A DNA stretch of 23,665 nt from an uncultured Bacillota bacterium (GCA_900551705.1 URWY01000012.1:1-23665); one strand, 5' to 3'. Shown: positions 15,020 to 23,223, counted from the first letter of the stretch. Numbers and translations are program-made. Notes: generated by a model from the sequence alone, not told the origin.

Positions 15020-17173
15020 TTATTCTGCTTCTTTAATGCTGAGTTGAATTCTTTTCTTTGGCACATCAACTCCGATGACTTTAACTTTAACTTGGTCGCC
15101 AACTTTTAGCACTTCGCTTGGCACTTTAACATAATTTTTGGAAATTTGAGAGATATGAACTAGTCCATCTTGATGAACACCAATATCAACAAATGCGCCA
15201 AAATCAATTACATTTCTAACAACGCCGTCTAAAATCATACCAACTTTTAAGTCTTCCAAACTTAAAATATCGCTTCTTAAAACTGGTTTTGGAAGGTCAT
15301 CACGAATATCTCTGCCGGGTTTTAAAAGTTCGGAAACAATGTCGTTAAGTGTTATTTCGCCAACATTTAATGATTTTGCAACTTCTTTTTCGCCTTTCAA
15401 TTTTATGAGTGTTGGTAGTGTGGCAATTTCGCCATTTGCAACATCTTTTTCGTCAAAATTGAAGATTTTTAATAATTTTTTCGTTGCTTCATAACTTTCT
15501 GGGTGAACAGAAGTGTTATCTAAAATTGTTTCGCCGCCAACAATTCGTAAAAAGCCTGCGCATTGTTCATACGCTTTTTGACCGAGTTTTGGAACATCTA
15601 AAAGCTCGGTTCTATTATTGAATTTTTTGATTTTATTTCTGTATTCGCAAATGTTTTTTGCGATTCCGCTGTTAAGTCCAGATACGAACGAAAGTAGGCT
15701 AGGTGATGCTGTGTTAAGGTCAACACCAACGCTGTTTACGCAGTCTTCAACAACTCCGTCTAAAACTTCTGTAAGTCTGTTTTGTGGCATATCGTGTTGA
15801 TATTGTCCAACACCAATACTTTTAACATCAATTTTGATAAGTTCAGCAAGTGGGTCTTGAAGCCTTCTTGCGATACTAACAGCACTTCTTAATGATACAT
15901 CAAAATCTGGGAATTCTTGTGCACCAAGTTTGCTTGCACTATAAACAGAAGCACCCGCTTCATTAACCATTGCATAACTAATTGGTTTGTCAATTTCTTT
16001 GATGAGTGAAGCAACAAATATTTCACTTTCCTTGCTTGCTGTTCCGTTTCCGATTGCGATGACATCAACATCATATTTTTTGATAAGTTCTTTTAATTTT
16101 TCTTTACTTTCTTCAATTTTGCTTTGTGGTGGGGTAGGGTAAACAACTGTTGTTGCAAGGCACTTGCCACATTCATCAATCACAGCAATTTTGCAGCCTG
16201 TTCTATACGCTGGGTCAAAGCCTAAAATCACTTTGTTTTTAAGTGGTGGAACTAAAAGAAGTGGTTTTAAATTGACTTCAAACATTTTGATTGCTTGCTC
16301 GTTGGCTCTATCAGTTAAATCGCTTCTAATTTCTCTTTCAAGCGAAGGGAAAATCAATCTTTCATAACTGTCTGCAACACATTCTTTTAAAATATCCGCT
16401 GTTGTAGAGTTTTTGATAATAACAAAATCTTCAATAATTTTTAAGCAGTCTTCATCAGCAACCAAAAGTTTAACTTTTAAGCAGTCTTCATTTTTGCCAC
16501 GATTAATTGCAAGAATTCTATGGGAAGGTATTTTCTTAATTTCTTCTTTAAATTCTTTATACATTTCATAAGTAAAAGCATTTTCTTTGCTTTCGTCAAG
16601 AGTTGTTGAAATAAATGCTGTTTCATTCATAAAAAATCTTAATGCTTTTCTAATTTCTGCGTTGTCGGAAATCATTTCTGCGATAATATCTTTTGCTCCA
16701 TTTAAAGCATCTTCGGCTGATTCAACGCCTTTTTCTTCGTTAATATATTGTGCAGCAAGTTCTAAAATATTTTCCGTTGTTGTTTGTGCAAAAATAATGT
16801 CTGCAAGAGGTTGCAAACCTTTTTCAATAGCCACAGATGCGCGAGTTTTGCGTTTTTGTTTGTATGGTCTGTAAATATCTTCAACTTCTGTTAAAGTTTC
16901 TGCTGCTGACAAAGCATTTTGAATTTCTTCGGTCATTTTGCCTTGTTCTGTGATGCTGTTTGAAACTTCTTCCTTGCGTTTTTGTAAATTTTTTAGATAA
17001 TTCAATCTGTCGTTAAATTCTCTTAAAACTTGGTCGTCACAGCAGCCTGTCAATTCTTTTCTATATCTTGCGATGAAGGGAATTGTGTTTCCTTCCTCAA
17101 TCAAATTTATAATGTTTTTGGAATAGTCATATCTTATGTTAAATTCCTTGCTTAATTTTTCTGCAAAATCCAT
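15020..17173 (-). CDS. tex: Tex-type S1 RNA-binding transcription accessory protein
   Basis: The 717-residue product fits Tex proteins, which bind nucleic acids and affect transcription; the molecular task is not fully settled. Domain order is as expected. An N-terminal helical region includes NTIPFIARYRKELTG (about residues 29-43). A YqgF-like domain opens with VILGFDPAYRTGCKIAV near 315. Helix-hairpin-helix repeats contain VGVDLNTASPSLLSFVSGL (about 490) and LLDVPKLGQKAYEQCAGFLR. The protein ends in an S1 domain with GAFVDIGVHQDGLVHISQIS. The start at 17173 has AGAAGG upstream. It is convergent with the collagen-like gene with zero gap and no terminator between them, so the two transcripts probably run into each other. 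Confidence 0.96.
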   Translation of the reverse strand: MDFAEKLSKEFNIRYDYSKNIINLIEEGNTIPFIARYRKELTGCCDDQVLREFNDRLNYLKNLQKRKEEVSNSITEQGKMTEEIQNALSAAETLTEVEDIYRPYKQKRKTRASVAIEKGLQPLADIIFAQTTTENILELAAQYINEEKGVESAEDALNGAKDIIAEMISDNAEIRKALRFFMNETAFISTTLDESKENAFTYEMYKEFKEEIKKIPSHRILAINRGKNEDCLKVKLLVADEDCLKIIEDFVIIKNSTTADILKECVADSYERLIFPSLEREIRSDLTDRANEQAIKMFEVNLKPLLLVPPLKNKVILGFDPAYRTGCKIAVIDECGKCLATTVVYPTPPQSKIEESKEKLKELIKKYDVDVIAIGNGTASKESEIFVASLIKEIDKPISYAMVNEAGASVYSASKLGAQEFPDFDVSLRSAVSIARRLQDPLAELIKIDVKSIGVGQYQHDMPQNRLTEVLDGVVEDCVNSVGVDLNTASPSLLSFVSGLNSGIAKNICEYRNKIKKFNNRTELLDVPKLGQKAYEQCAGFLRIVGGETILDNTSVHPESYEATKKLLKIFNFDEKDVANGEIATLPTLIKLKGEKEVAKSLNVGEITLNDIVSELLKPGRDIRDDLPKPVLRSDILSLEDLKVGMILDGVVRNVIDFGAFVDIGVHQDGLVHISQISKNYVKVPSEVLKVGDQVKVKVIGVDVPKKRIQLSIKEAE

Positions 17174-17204
17174 TTTGTAACCTTCTTTTATTTAAAATCA
17201 CCAT

Positions 17205-17233
17205 ATTTTACTAGAATTTAGAAAAAACAGCAA
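17205..17233 (-). promoter_or_regulatory. tex: Sigma-A-type promoter of tex
   Basis: On the - strand TTGCTG (17233-17228) and TAAAAT (17210-17205) are separated by 17 bases, about 31 bases before the ATG. Confidence 0.6.
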
Positions 17234-17316
17234 ACAATTTTCAAAATAAAAACCGCGATTTTTGATATGCATCATTATGCATTTTTCCTTATCAGTGAAA
17301 AACTTGCCATATCCAT

Positions 17317-17402
17317 TCTCATGATTATTTGTGTCGTGCTACCGCGAGTATAAACGATGATTTTCAAAATGTGCTGCATTACAGCATACGCAGAAAAAAA
17401 AA
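17317..17402. repeat. Tandem repeat unit, copy 1
   Basis: An 86-base unit beginning TCTCATGATTATTTGTGTCG, containing CGTGCTACCGCGAGTAT, ATTTTCAAAAT and the hairpin TGCTG-CATTA-CAGCA, and ending in ACGCAG plus nine A. Apart from the length of the final A-run, it differs from copy 2 at four positions, all near 17352-17357. The 17174-17535 stretch otherwise contains only the tex promoter and terminator-like hairpins; I see no real gene in it. Confidence 0.9.
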
Positions 17403-17425
17403 GAGAGACTGCCTGAGGCACTCTC
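17403..17425 (-). terminator. Terminator-like hairpin between the repeat copies
   Basis: On the - strand GAGAG-TGCC-TCA-GGCA, a two-base bulge, then CTCTC is followed by a run of about ten T from the tail of copy 1. It looks like an intrinsic terminator for - strand transcripts crossing copy 2. Confidence 0.5.
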
Positions 17426-17505
17426 ATGATTATTTGTGTCGTGCTACCGCGAGTATGAGCGTCGATTTTCAAAATGTGCTGCATTACAGCATACGCAGAA
17501 AAAAA
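17422..17505. repeat. Tandem repeat unit, copy 2
   Basis: Second copy of the unit, displaced by exactly 105 bases. It is followed on the + strand by the tRNA terminator hairpin, so each copy ends in an A-tract that becomes the T-run of a - strand hairpin. Because 105 is a multiple of three, both strands show repeated open frames that look like short proteins. Confidence 0.9.
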
Positions 17506-17533
17506 GAAAGTGCTAAGAGCACTTTCTTTTTTT
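17506..17533 (-). terminator. Intrinsic terminator downstream of the tRNA
   Basis: GAAAGTGCT-CTT-AGCACTTTC on the - strand is a perfect 9-bp stem with a three-base loop, followed by a T-run. T-runs on both sides make it potentially bidirectional. Confidence 0.85.
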
Positions 17534-17535
17534 CT

Positions 17536-17610
17536 TGGTGCTCCTATCAGGATTCGAACCCGAACTAATGGTTCCGAAGACCATTGTGCTATCCATTACA
17601 CCATAAGAGC
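17536..17610 (-). tRNA. tRNA-Arg (anticodon TCG), CCA encoded
   Basis: The - strand folds as a complete cloverleaf. The acceptor GCTCTTA pairs with TAGGAGC (one G:U), then discriminator A and encoded CCA. The D stem is GTGT/GCAC. The anticodon stem ATGGT/ACCAT encloses the loop CTTCGGA, so the anticodon is TCG, reading CGN arginine codons. The T arm TCGGG/CCTGA carries TTCGAAT. The length is 75 bases with CCA. It has its own promoter upstream and a strong terminator two bases beyond the CCA, so it is a single-gene unit. Confidence 0.95.
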
Positions 17611-17636
17611 ATTTACTTTTTGTTTAATATATGTAT

Positions 17637-17664
17637 ATTTTAGTAGATTTTGTAAATTTGTCAA
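17637..17664 (-). promoter_or_regulatory. Promoter of tRNA-Arg
   Basis: On the - strand a perfect TTGACA (17664-17659) and TAAAAT (17642-17637) are separated by 16 bases, about 26 bases before the tRNA 5' end. Confidence 0.75.
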
Positions 17665-17705
17665 TTTTATTTCTGCAAAAAATTTTCAATTTGCCTTTAT
17701 TTTAT

Positions 17706-17734
17706 TTGACAAATTCAATTTTGATAGTTAATAT
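17706..17734 (+). promoter_or_regulatory. rny: Promoter of rny with a leader of about 150 nt
   Basis: TTGACA (17706-17711) and TAATAT (17729-17734) are separated by 17 bases. The leader to 17888 is AT-rich and holds one inverted repeat, TGAAAAAC/GTTTTTCA (17836-17853), about 35 bases before the start codon. Confidence 0.65.
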
Positions 17735-17888
17735 AATATTGTAAGTTTAGTTGAAAAACTAATTAATCATAGATTTTATTAAGATAAATTTTAAAAATTT
17801 GAGATATAATTTAATAAAAACATTTTAATTTTTTGTGAAAAACTCGTTTTTCAGCAAATTTATAATCTATTTTTTGACGGAGTGAACT

Positions 17889-19475
17889 ATGAACATAATG
17901 AATTTATGTGCAGTTTCAACCGTTGCATTTGCTTTATCCGTTGTTGCGGCTGTTGTCGCCGGATTTGCAGTTGGATTTGTTGTTTATTATTTTGTTGCAA
18001 AAAAGAAATTAGGCAATTCAAAATCAAATGCTGTTAAAATTATTGAAGAAGCGTATGCAGAGGCTAAAACTGCAAAAAAAGAGGCTATTTTAGAAGCAAA
18101 AGAAGAAATTCATAAACTTAGAATTGAGTTCGACCAAGAACAAAAAGAAAGAAGAAATGAACTTCAAAAGCAAGAAGAAAGGTTGTCTCAAAGAGAAGAT
18201 TTCATCGAGAAAAAAGAACTTGGATTAGATAAAAAACAAGAACAAATTGATGAAATGAAAGAAAATCTAAATGCAAGAAATTTAGAGATAGACAAATTAA
18301 AAGAAGAAGAACAAAATGTTTTAGCATCAATGAGAAATGAACTCGAAAAAGTTGCTAGAATGACAAAAGAAGAAGCAAAGCAAACATTGATTGCATCAAT
18401 GGTTGATGATGCAAAAAGAGATGCTGCAAGAACAGTTAAAGAAATTGAAGAAAATGCTAAAAATGAAGGCAATAAAAAAGCACAAGACATTTTGGCAACT
18501 GTTATTCAAAAATGTGCAACTGATTATACATCAGAAATCACAGTTACAACTGTTCCACTTCCAACAGACGAAATGAAAGGAAGAATTATTGGTCGTGAAG
18601 GCAGAAATATTCGTGCCTTAGAAGCAGCAACTGGTGTTGATTTGATTGTTGACGACACGCCAGAAGCAATTACAGTTTCTTGTTTTGACCCTGTAAGGCG
18701 TGAAGTTGCAAGAACTGCACTTGAAAAGTTAATTTTAGACGGAAGAATTCACCCAACAAGAATTGAAGAACTTGTTGAAAAAGCGCAAAAAGATATTGAT
18801 GCGAAAATCAAAGAAGCAGGTGAAAATGTCGTAAGCGAAGTTGGTATCTATAATTTGCACCCAGAACTTGTTAAAGTTTTAGGCAGATTGAAATATAGAA
18901 CAAGTTATGGTCAAAATTGCTTGAAACATAGTTTGGAAACAGCATACATTGCAGGATTTTTAGCAAGCGAACTTGGTGCTGATGAAAAAATTGCAAAACG
19001 AGGCGGACTTCTTCATGATATCGGCAAAGCATTAGACCACGAAATTGAAGGCACTCATGTTCAAATTGGTGTTGAACTTGCTAAAAAGTATAAAGAAAGC
19101 CCAGCAGTTGTTCACTGCATTGAAGCTCACCACTTTAATGTTGAATTTCAAAGCGTGGAAGCGGTTATTGTTCAAATTGCAGATGCTATTTCAAGTTCTA
19201 GACCAGGCGCAAGACGCGAAACCATTGAAAGTTATGTTAAAAGGCTTGAAAAACTTGAAGAAATTTCAAATTCATTTAAGGGTGTTGAAAAATCATTTGC
19301 CGTTCAAGCGGGCAGAGAAGTTAGAATTATCGTCAAACCAGAACAAGTGTCAGACGATATGGCTGTGTTTATGGCAAAAGATATTGCAAGAAAAATTGAA
19401 GATGAAATGGAATATCCAGGACAAATTAAGGTTAATGTTATTCGTGAAAGCAGATTTGTTGAAACAGCAAAATAA
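17889..19475 (+). CDS. rny: Ribonuclease Y
   Basis: The 528-residue product is the membrane-anchored endoribonuclease that starts mRNA decay in many Firmicutes. It has an N-terminal membrane segment (about residues 8-38), then a long charged coiled coil rich in Lys, Glu and Gln to about residue 200. A KH RNA-binding domain follows with GRIIGREGRNIRALE near 231-245. The HD metal-dependent nuclease domain has GLLHDIGKALDHE around residues 373-385. The C-terminus (GQIKVNVIRESRFVETAK) is family-typical. ATG at 17889 follows GGAG at 17879-17882. Length matches the usual ~520. It ends in a terminator shared with the opposing gene. Confidence 0.97.
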   Translation: MNIMNLCAVSTVAFALSVVAAVVAGFAVGFVVYYFVAKKKLGNSKSNAVKIIEEAYAEAKTAKKEAILEAKEEIHKLRIEFDQEQKERRNELQKQEERLSQREDFIEKKELGLDKKQEQIDEMKENLNARNLEIDKLKEEEQNVLASMRNELEKVARMTKEEAKQTLIASMVDDAKRDAARTVKEIEENAKNEGNKKAQDILATVIQKCATDYTSEITVTTVPLPTDEMKGRIIGREGRNIRALEAATGVDLIVDDTPEAITVSCFDPVRREVARTALEKLILDGRIHPTRIEELVEKAQKDIDAKIKEAGENVVSEVGIYNLHPELVKVLGRLKYRTSYGQNCLKHSLETAYIAGFLASELGADEKIAKRGGLLHDIGKALDHEIEGTHVQIGVELAKKYKESPAVVHCIEAHHFNVEFQSVEAVIVQIADAISSSRPGARRETIESYVKRLEKLEEISNSFKGVEKSFAVQAGREVRIIVKPEQVSDDMAVFMAKDIARKIEDEMEYPGQIKVNVIRESRFVETAK

Positions 19476-19482
19476 CAAAAAT

Positions 19483-19510
19483 AAAAATCCATCATTTGAT
19501 GGATTTTTTT
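19483..19510. terminator. Bidirectional intrinsic terminator between rny and the phosphodiesterase gene
   Basis: AAAAATCCATC and GATGGATTTTT pair around a four-base loop, with A- and T-runs on either side. It begins seven bases after the rny stop. Confidence 0.9.
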
Positions 19511-19522
19511 ATGCAATAATAA

Positions 19523-20248
19523 TTAAATTTTAGGTTCAAAGTTTTCAAAAATGATGTTGTCGCAATATTTTACCACACGCATATATTCTTCTTGGGAGCG
19601 AACAGTCCATGCGAGAAGTGGAAGATTATTAAATTTGCGAACATATCTGTTTGGAAGATGTTCTGCTTCATAAGCAATAAAGTTTGGTTGAGCAACTTTG
19701 TTTAAAAGCATCTTTTTAAGAACAACTTTTTTGACTAGTGACAATTTATCTTTTTTAAAGAATGCAGAAAGTTGACCGCGCAAAATTTCTGGTGCATTTT
19801 CTTTAAACCATGAAAGCACATAAGGATTGAAACTCATAATTGCAAATTGTCCTTTATAGTTTTTCAAGATTTCAAGTGTTGCACTTTCAAGAGAACCGAC
19901 TTTAAGGGTGTTTTTTACTTCAATAATTATTGGTGTTCTGCCATTAATTAAATCGAGCGCTTGTTGGAATGTTGGAATTGTTTCCTTTGTTCCTTCCAAG
20001 TAGCAAGCGGATAAGTCTTCCGTTATCAAATTTTTTAAATATCCGTCTTGACCAGTCATTCTCGACAAAGATGTGTCGTGAAAAACAACAACTGTTCCGT
20101 CTGCAATTTGTTGAACATCAAGTTCTATAACATAACCTTTTTCGATTGCCTTTTCAAAGGCTGAAAGTGAATTTTCAGGGCTTTCTTCATCGTGCAAACC
20201 GCGATGAGCAACATATTTTTCAACTAGCCAACTTTTAAAAATATCCAT
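19523..20248 (-). CDS. Glycerophosphodiester phosphodiesterase
   Basis: The 241-residue product is a GDPD-family enzyme (UgpQ/GlpQ-like) that hydrolyses deacylated phospholipids to glycerol 3-phosphate and an alcohol. Motifs are AHRGLHDEESPENSLSAF with His15-Arg16-Gly17 and Glu26-Asn27-Ser28, IELDVQ with Glu42 and Asp44 as metal ligands, and FHDTSLSRMTG with the second catalytic His57. Near the C-terminus LLAWTVRSQEEYM is the family's usual W-T-V segment. There is no signal peptide, so it is the cytosolic form. The start at 20248 has a GAGGT ribosome site. It is a single-gene unit convergent with rny. Confidence 0.93.
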   Translation of the reverse strand: MDIFKSWLVEKYVAHRGLHDEESPENSLSAFEKAIEKGYVIELDVQQIADGTVVVFHDTSLSRMTGQDGYLKNLITEDLSACYLEGTKETIPTFQQALDLINGRTPIIIEVKNTLKVGSLESATLEILKNYKGQFAIMSFNPYVLSWFKENAPEILRGQLSAFFKKDKLSLVKKVVLKKMLLNKVAQPNFIAYEAEHLPNRYVRKFNNLPLLAWTVRSQEEYMRVVKYCDNIIFENFEPKI

Positions 20249-20263
20249 ATTTACCTCGTCATT

Positions 20264-20293
20264 AATATAACATATTTTTTTTGTTTTTGTTAA
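20264..20293 (-). promoter_or_regulatory. Likely promoter of the phosphodiesterase gene
   Basis: On the - strand TTAACA (20293-20288) and TATATT (20269-20264) are 18 bases apart, just upstream of the GAGGT site. Confidence 0.4.
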
Positions 20294-20361
20294 TAATTTT
20301 ACACTTATAAATTAAATAATATGTTTAAATAAGAAAATTTTTAATTGATTTTGAAAAATGC

Positions 20362-20390
20362 TTGATAAAATATTGATTATATTTTATAAT
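20362..20390 (+). promoter_or_regulatory. lepA: Promoter of lepA positioned for a leaderless mRNA
   Basis: TTGATA (20362-20367) and a perfect TATAAT (20385-20390) are separated by 17 bases. Only seven bases (CAGTCTC) lie between the -10 box and the lepA ATG at 20398, so transcription should begin at or next to the start codon. Confidence 0.8.
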
Positions 20391-20397
20391 CAGTCTC

Positions 20398-22203
20398 ATG
20401 AGTTCAAGAAAGGATAAAATTCGCAATTTTTGTATAGTTGCTCATATTGACCACGGCAAAAGCACGCTTGCAGATAGGCTGCTTGAAGAAACAGGAACGA
20501 TTGCCAAAAGAGATATGGAAGACCAACTTTTAGATAGCATGGATTTGGAGCGTGAGCGTGGAATCACAATCAAACTTACGCCTACAAAAATGAAATATAC
20601 ACAAGATGGCGAAGAATACACACTTAATTTGATAGATACGCCAGGGCATGTGGACTTTACTTATGAAGTTTCGCGTTCTCTTGCTGCTTGTGAAGGGGCA
20701 ATTTTGATTGTTGATGCTGCACAAGGTGTTGAAGCGCAAACGCTTGCTAACACATACTTGGCACTTGATAATGATTTGGAGATTTTGCCAGTTATAAATA
20801 AAATTGACCTTCCAAGTGCAGACCCTGAAAGAGTTAAAAAAGAAATTGAAGATGTTATTGGTTTAGATGCGGAAAATGCACCTCTAATTTCTGCAAAAGA
20901 TGGCATTAACATAAAAGATGTTTTAGACATGATTGTTGAAAAAGTCCCAGCACCAAAAGGGGAAGAAAATGCTCCTCTTCGTGCGCTGATTTTTGATAGT
21001 CTTTATGATAATTTCAAAGGTGCAATCTGTTTTATTAGGATAGTTGATGGTTCGGTTAAGGTTGGCGACAAAATTTTGATGATGGAAACGGGTAAAACTT
21101 TTGATGTGACCGAAGTTGGCTTCTTTACACCACAAATGCAGCCAGCAGATATATTGCAAGCAGGTGATGTTGGATATTTGTGCGCAAGTATAAAAAATGT
21201 TTCAGAAACAAGAGTGGGGGATACGATAACTGATGCAATTACGCCAGCACAAAAAGCACTCCCAGGCTATCAAACTGTTAAACCTGTTGTTTTCAGCGGT
21301 ATTTTCTTGGTTGATGGTTCAAGATATGGCGATTTGAAAGACGCACTTGAAAAACTCAAATTAAATGATGCATCACTTACTTTCACGCCTGAAAATTCCA
21401 TGGCACTTGGCTTCGGTTTTAGATGTGGTTTTTTAGGTTTGCTTCACATGGAAATTATAACGGAGCGTTTGGAAAGAGAGTTTAATTTAGACCTAATCAC
21501 AACTGCGCCAGGAGTTTCTTATAATGTTTATAAAACTAATGGCGAAATGCTTGAAATTTCAAACCCTTCAATGCTGCCAAAGCCAACTGATATTGACCAT
21601 ATCGAAGAACCAATGGTCAAAATTCATGTTTTAACGCCACCAGAGTATGTCGGCGCGATTATGGATTTATGCCAAGATAAACGCGGTCAGTATTTGGATA
21701 TGCAATATTTAGATAAATTTAGAGTTAGAATGGATTATAAATTACCGCTAAACGAAATGATTTATGATTTTTTTGATAGCCTAAAATCTCGCACTCGCGG
21801 TTATGCAAGTTTGGATTATGAATTTATCGGATTTGAAACAAGCGACCTTGTTAAATTGGATATCTTACTCAATGGTGAAATTTGTGATGCACTAAGTTTA
21901 ATTGTTCACAAAGATAAAGCATATTCGCGCGGCAGAGCGATTGCTGAAAAACTTAAAGAAGTTATTCCAAGACAACTTTTTGAAATTCCAATTCAAGCAT
22001 CAATCGGAAATAAAGTCATTGCCAGAGAAACAGTTAAAGCAATGAGAAAAGATGTTTTGGCAAAATGCTATGGTGGAGATATTTCAAGAAAGAGAAAACT
22101 GCTTGAAAAACAAAAAGCGGGCAAGAAAAAAATGCGTCAAATTGGCTCTGTCGAGTTGCCAAGCGAAGCATTCATGTCAATTTTAAAAATAGATGAAGAT
22201 TAA
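20398..22203 (+). CDS. lepA: Elongation factor 4 (LepA), ribosomal back-translocation GTPase
   Basis: The 601-residue product has the length and full motif set of EF4, a translational GTPase that acts on stalled or mistranslocated ribosomes. GTPase motifs are AHIDHGKST (residues 15-23), the switch I ERGITIK, DTPGHVDF, and NKIDLP. EF-G-like domains III-V follow, and the C-terminus reads GDISRKRKLLEKQKAGKKKM, as expected of EF4. The start MSSRKDKIRNF is the usual family N-terminus, so the ATG at 20398 is well supported even though no Shine-Dalgarno precedes it. It is followed after nine bases by the YgjV-type gene and then the hemW remnant, preserving the lepA-hemW neighbourhood known in Firmicutes. 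Confidence 0.98.
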   Translation: MSSRKDKIRNFCIVAHIDHGKSTLADRLLEETGTIAKRDMEDQLLDSMDLERERGITIKLTPTKMKYTQDGEEYTLNLIDTPGHVDFTYEVSRSLAACEGAILIVDAAQGVEAQTLANTYLALDNDLEILPVINKIDLPSADPERVKKEIEDVIGLDAENAPLISAKDGINIKDVLDMIVEKVPAPKGEENAPLRALIFDSLYDNFKGAICFIRIVDGSVKVGDKILMMETGKTFDVTEVGFFTPQMQPADILQAGDVGYLCASIKNVSETRVGDTITDAITPAQKALPGYQTVKPVVFSGIFLVDGSRYGDLKDALEKLKLNDASLTFTPENSMALGFGFRCGFLGLLHMEIITERLEREFNLDLITTAPGVSYNVYKTNGEMLEISNPSMLPKPTDIDHIEEPMVKIHVLTPPEYVGAIMDLCQDKRGQYLDMQYLDKFRVRMDYKLPLNEMIYDFFDSLKSRTRGYASLDYEFIGFETSDLVKLDILLNGEICDALSLIVHKDKAYSRGRAIAEKLKEVIPRQLFEIPIQASIGNKVIARETVKAMRKDVLAKCYGGDISRKRKLLEKQKAGKKKMRQIGSVELPSEAFMSILKIDED

Positions 22204-22212
22204 GGTTAAACG

Positions 22213-22761
22213 ATGAAGATTTTCCCAGATGTAATTACAACTAGTTATATAATATCTCAAGTTTTGGGATTTGTTTCGCTAATTATATTATGTGTGGGAT
22301 ACTTTTTAAACAAAGATAAATTGCTTTTCACGCAAATTTTAGGCAATGGCATTAATGCAGTTGCTTATTTCTTGTTGTTATCTTTTGTGGGCGGAATTGG
22401 GTCAATTTTGTGCACAATAAGATGCTTAATTTTTTATTTGTATGACAAGAAAAATAAGAAAATTCCAACCAATGTTTTCTGTTTAATTATATTAACTTTT
22501 GTCGCTTGCGTTTGCATAACATGGCAAGGTTATTACGACATATTTTTGATTTCTTGCTATTTGTTATTTACAATCAGTTTGATGTTTAAAGATGAACTTT
22601 TAATAAAAATTTTACTTGTTGTTGCTCTTGTGCTTAGCATAACATACAATGTAATAATCATGAATGTTTTTGGTTATATAAGAAACGGAACTGAACTTGT
22701 CTCTGTGATTGTTGCTATCGTTGAAATTTTGGTGAAAAGGAAAAAGATGAAGCATGAATGA
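22213..22761 (+). CDS. YgjV-family inner membrane protein
   Basis: The 182-residue product has about five membrane segments and matches the YgjV (Imp-YgjV) family in size and layout. The early part, ISQVLGFVSLIILCVGYF, then ILGNGINAVAYFLL and GSILCTIRCLIFYLYDKK, is characteristic. The middle segment YYDIFLISCYLLFTISLMF precedes a short cytosolic tail rich in Lys. No biochemical function is established for the family. The ATG at 22213 has AAGG upstream, nine bases after lepA, and the stop overlaps the next ATG by eight bases, so it belongs to the lepA transcript. Confidence 0.8.
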   Translation: MKIFPDVITTSYIISQVLGFVSLIILCVGYFLNKDKLLFTQILGNGINAVAYFLLLSFVGGIGSILCTIRCLIFYLYDKKNKKIPTNVFCLIILTFVACVCITWQGYYDIFLISCYLLFTISLMFKDELLIKILLVVALVLSITYNVIIMNVFGYIRNGTELVSVIVAIVEILVKRKKMKHE

Positions 22762-23062
22762 CTATTCAATTTATGTTCATATTCCATTTTGTTGCAGTAA
22801 ATGTTATTATTGCGATTTTTGTTCGTTCGTTGATAATCAAAAAAATATAGATAATTATTTTGTTTTATCCGTTATTACTTCAGTACTTACTATAATATGT
22901 GGTATTGTTCTAATTATTAATCCTAGTATATCTGCAGTTATGATTACTACGATGATTGGAATTGTCGTTTTAGTATATGCTGTATTTGATATAGTAGATG
23001 CTTTCATATTAAAACATAGGGTAAAAGAAATATCTAAATATTTTGAACAATTATTAAAATAG
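22754..23062 (+). pseudogene. hemW: Chimeric reading frame: hemW N-terminus fused to a DUF308/HdeD-like C-terminus
   Basis: The first ~36 residues are the start of HemW (oxygen-independent coproporphyrinogen oxidase-like radical SAM protein): IYVHIPFCCSKCYYCDF with Cys13, Cys17 and Cys20, then FVDNQKNIDNYF. HemW is normally about 370 residues, so the radical SAM barrel is absent. From about residue 37 (base ~22862) the frame becomes two hydrophobic segments (VLSVITSVLTIICGIVLI; IGIVVLVYAVFDIVDAFI) and a basic tail KHRVKEISKYFEQLLK, resembling the end of a DUF308/HdeD-type membrane protein that lacks its own start. The frame stays open by chance, or the fusion is recent. The hemW start is normal for its position after lepA. 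A fused protein is unlikely to have HemW activity. Assembly error is a serious alternative. Confidence 0.75.
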
Positions 23063-23081
23063 TACTTCGGTACTGTTTTTA
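23060..23081 (+). terminator. Short intrinsic terminator
   Basis: AGTAC-TTCG-GTACT followed by GTTTTT. The stem starts on the stop codon of the chimeric frame. The tetraloop hairpin has a modest five-base stem. Confidence 0.6.
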
Positions 23082-23223
23082 TTTAGTATTAATACTGATA
23101 AACTTAAACCCTAAGAACATAAACTTCAATTTTTTGTTTTCTATGTAAATATTTTGTAAAATCCACATTATTTTAATTAAAAATATTACTTTTATGATAT
23201 CATTATTATAGGTGATTACATAT

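Noticed and set aside
17334..17354. GTGCTACCGCGAG in each repeat resembles the T-box GGTGGNACCGCG element beside a terminator
   Set aside because: The AGGGTGG part is missing, no specifier stem is visible and the downstream gene is not an aminoacyl-tRNA synthetase or amino-acid gene.
17536..17610. tRNA-Arg as an attachment site for an integrated element
   Set aside because: The tRNA is complete and I see no second copy of its 3' end and no integrase gene in the window.
17275..17731. Open frames of 69-85 codons on both strands across the tandem repeat, with repeated peptides
   Set aside because: They arise because the 105-bp period is a multiple of three; both strands are open, they cross terminators and the tRNA, and none has a ribosome site.
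19045..19533. 162-codon frame overlapping the rny 3' end
   Set aside because: Shifted frame inside the conserved HD domain of RNase Y; Lys/Leu/Gln-rich shadow with no ribosome site, and it runs through the terminator.
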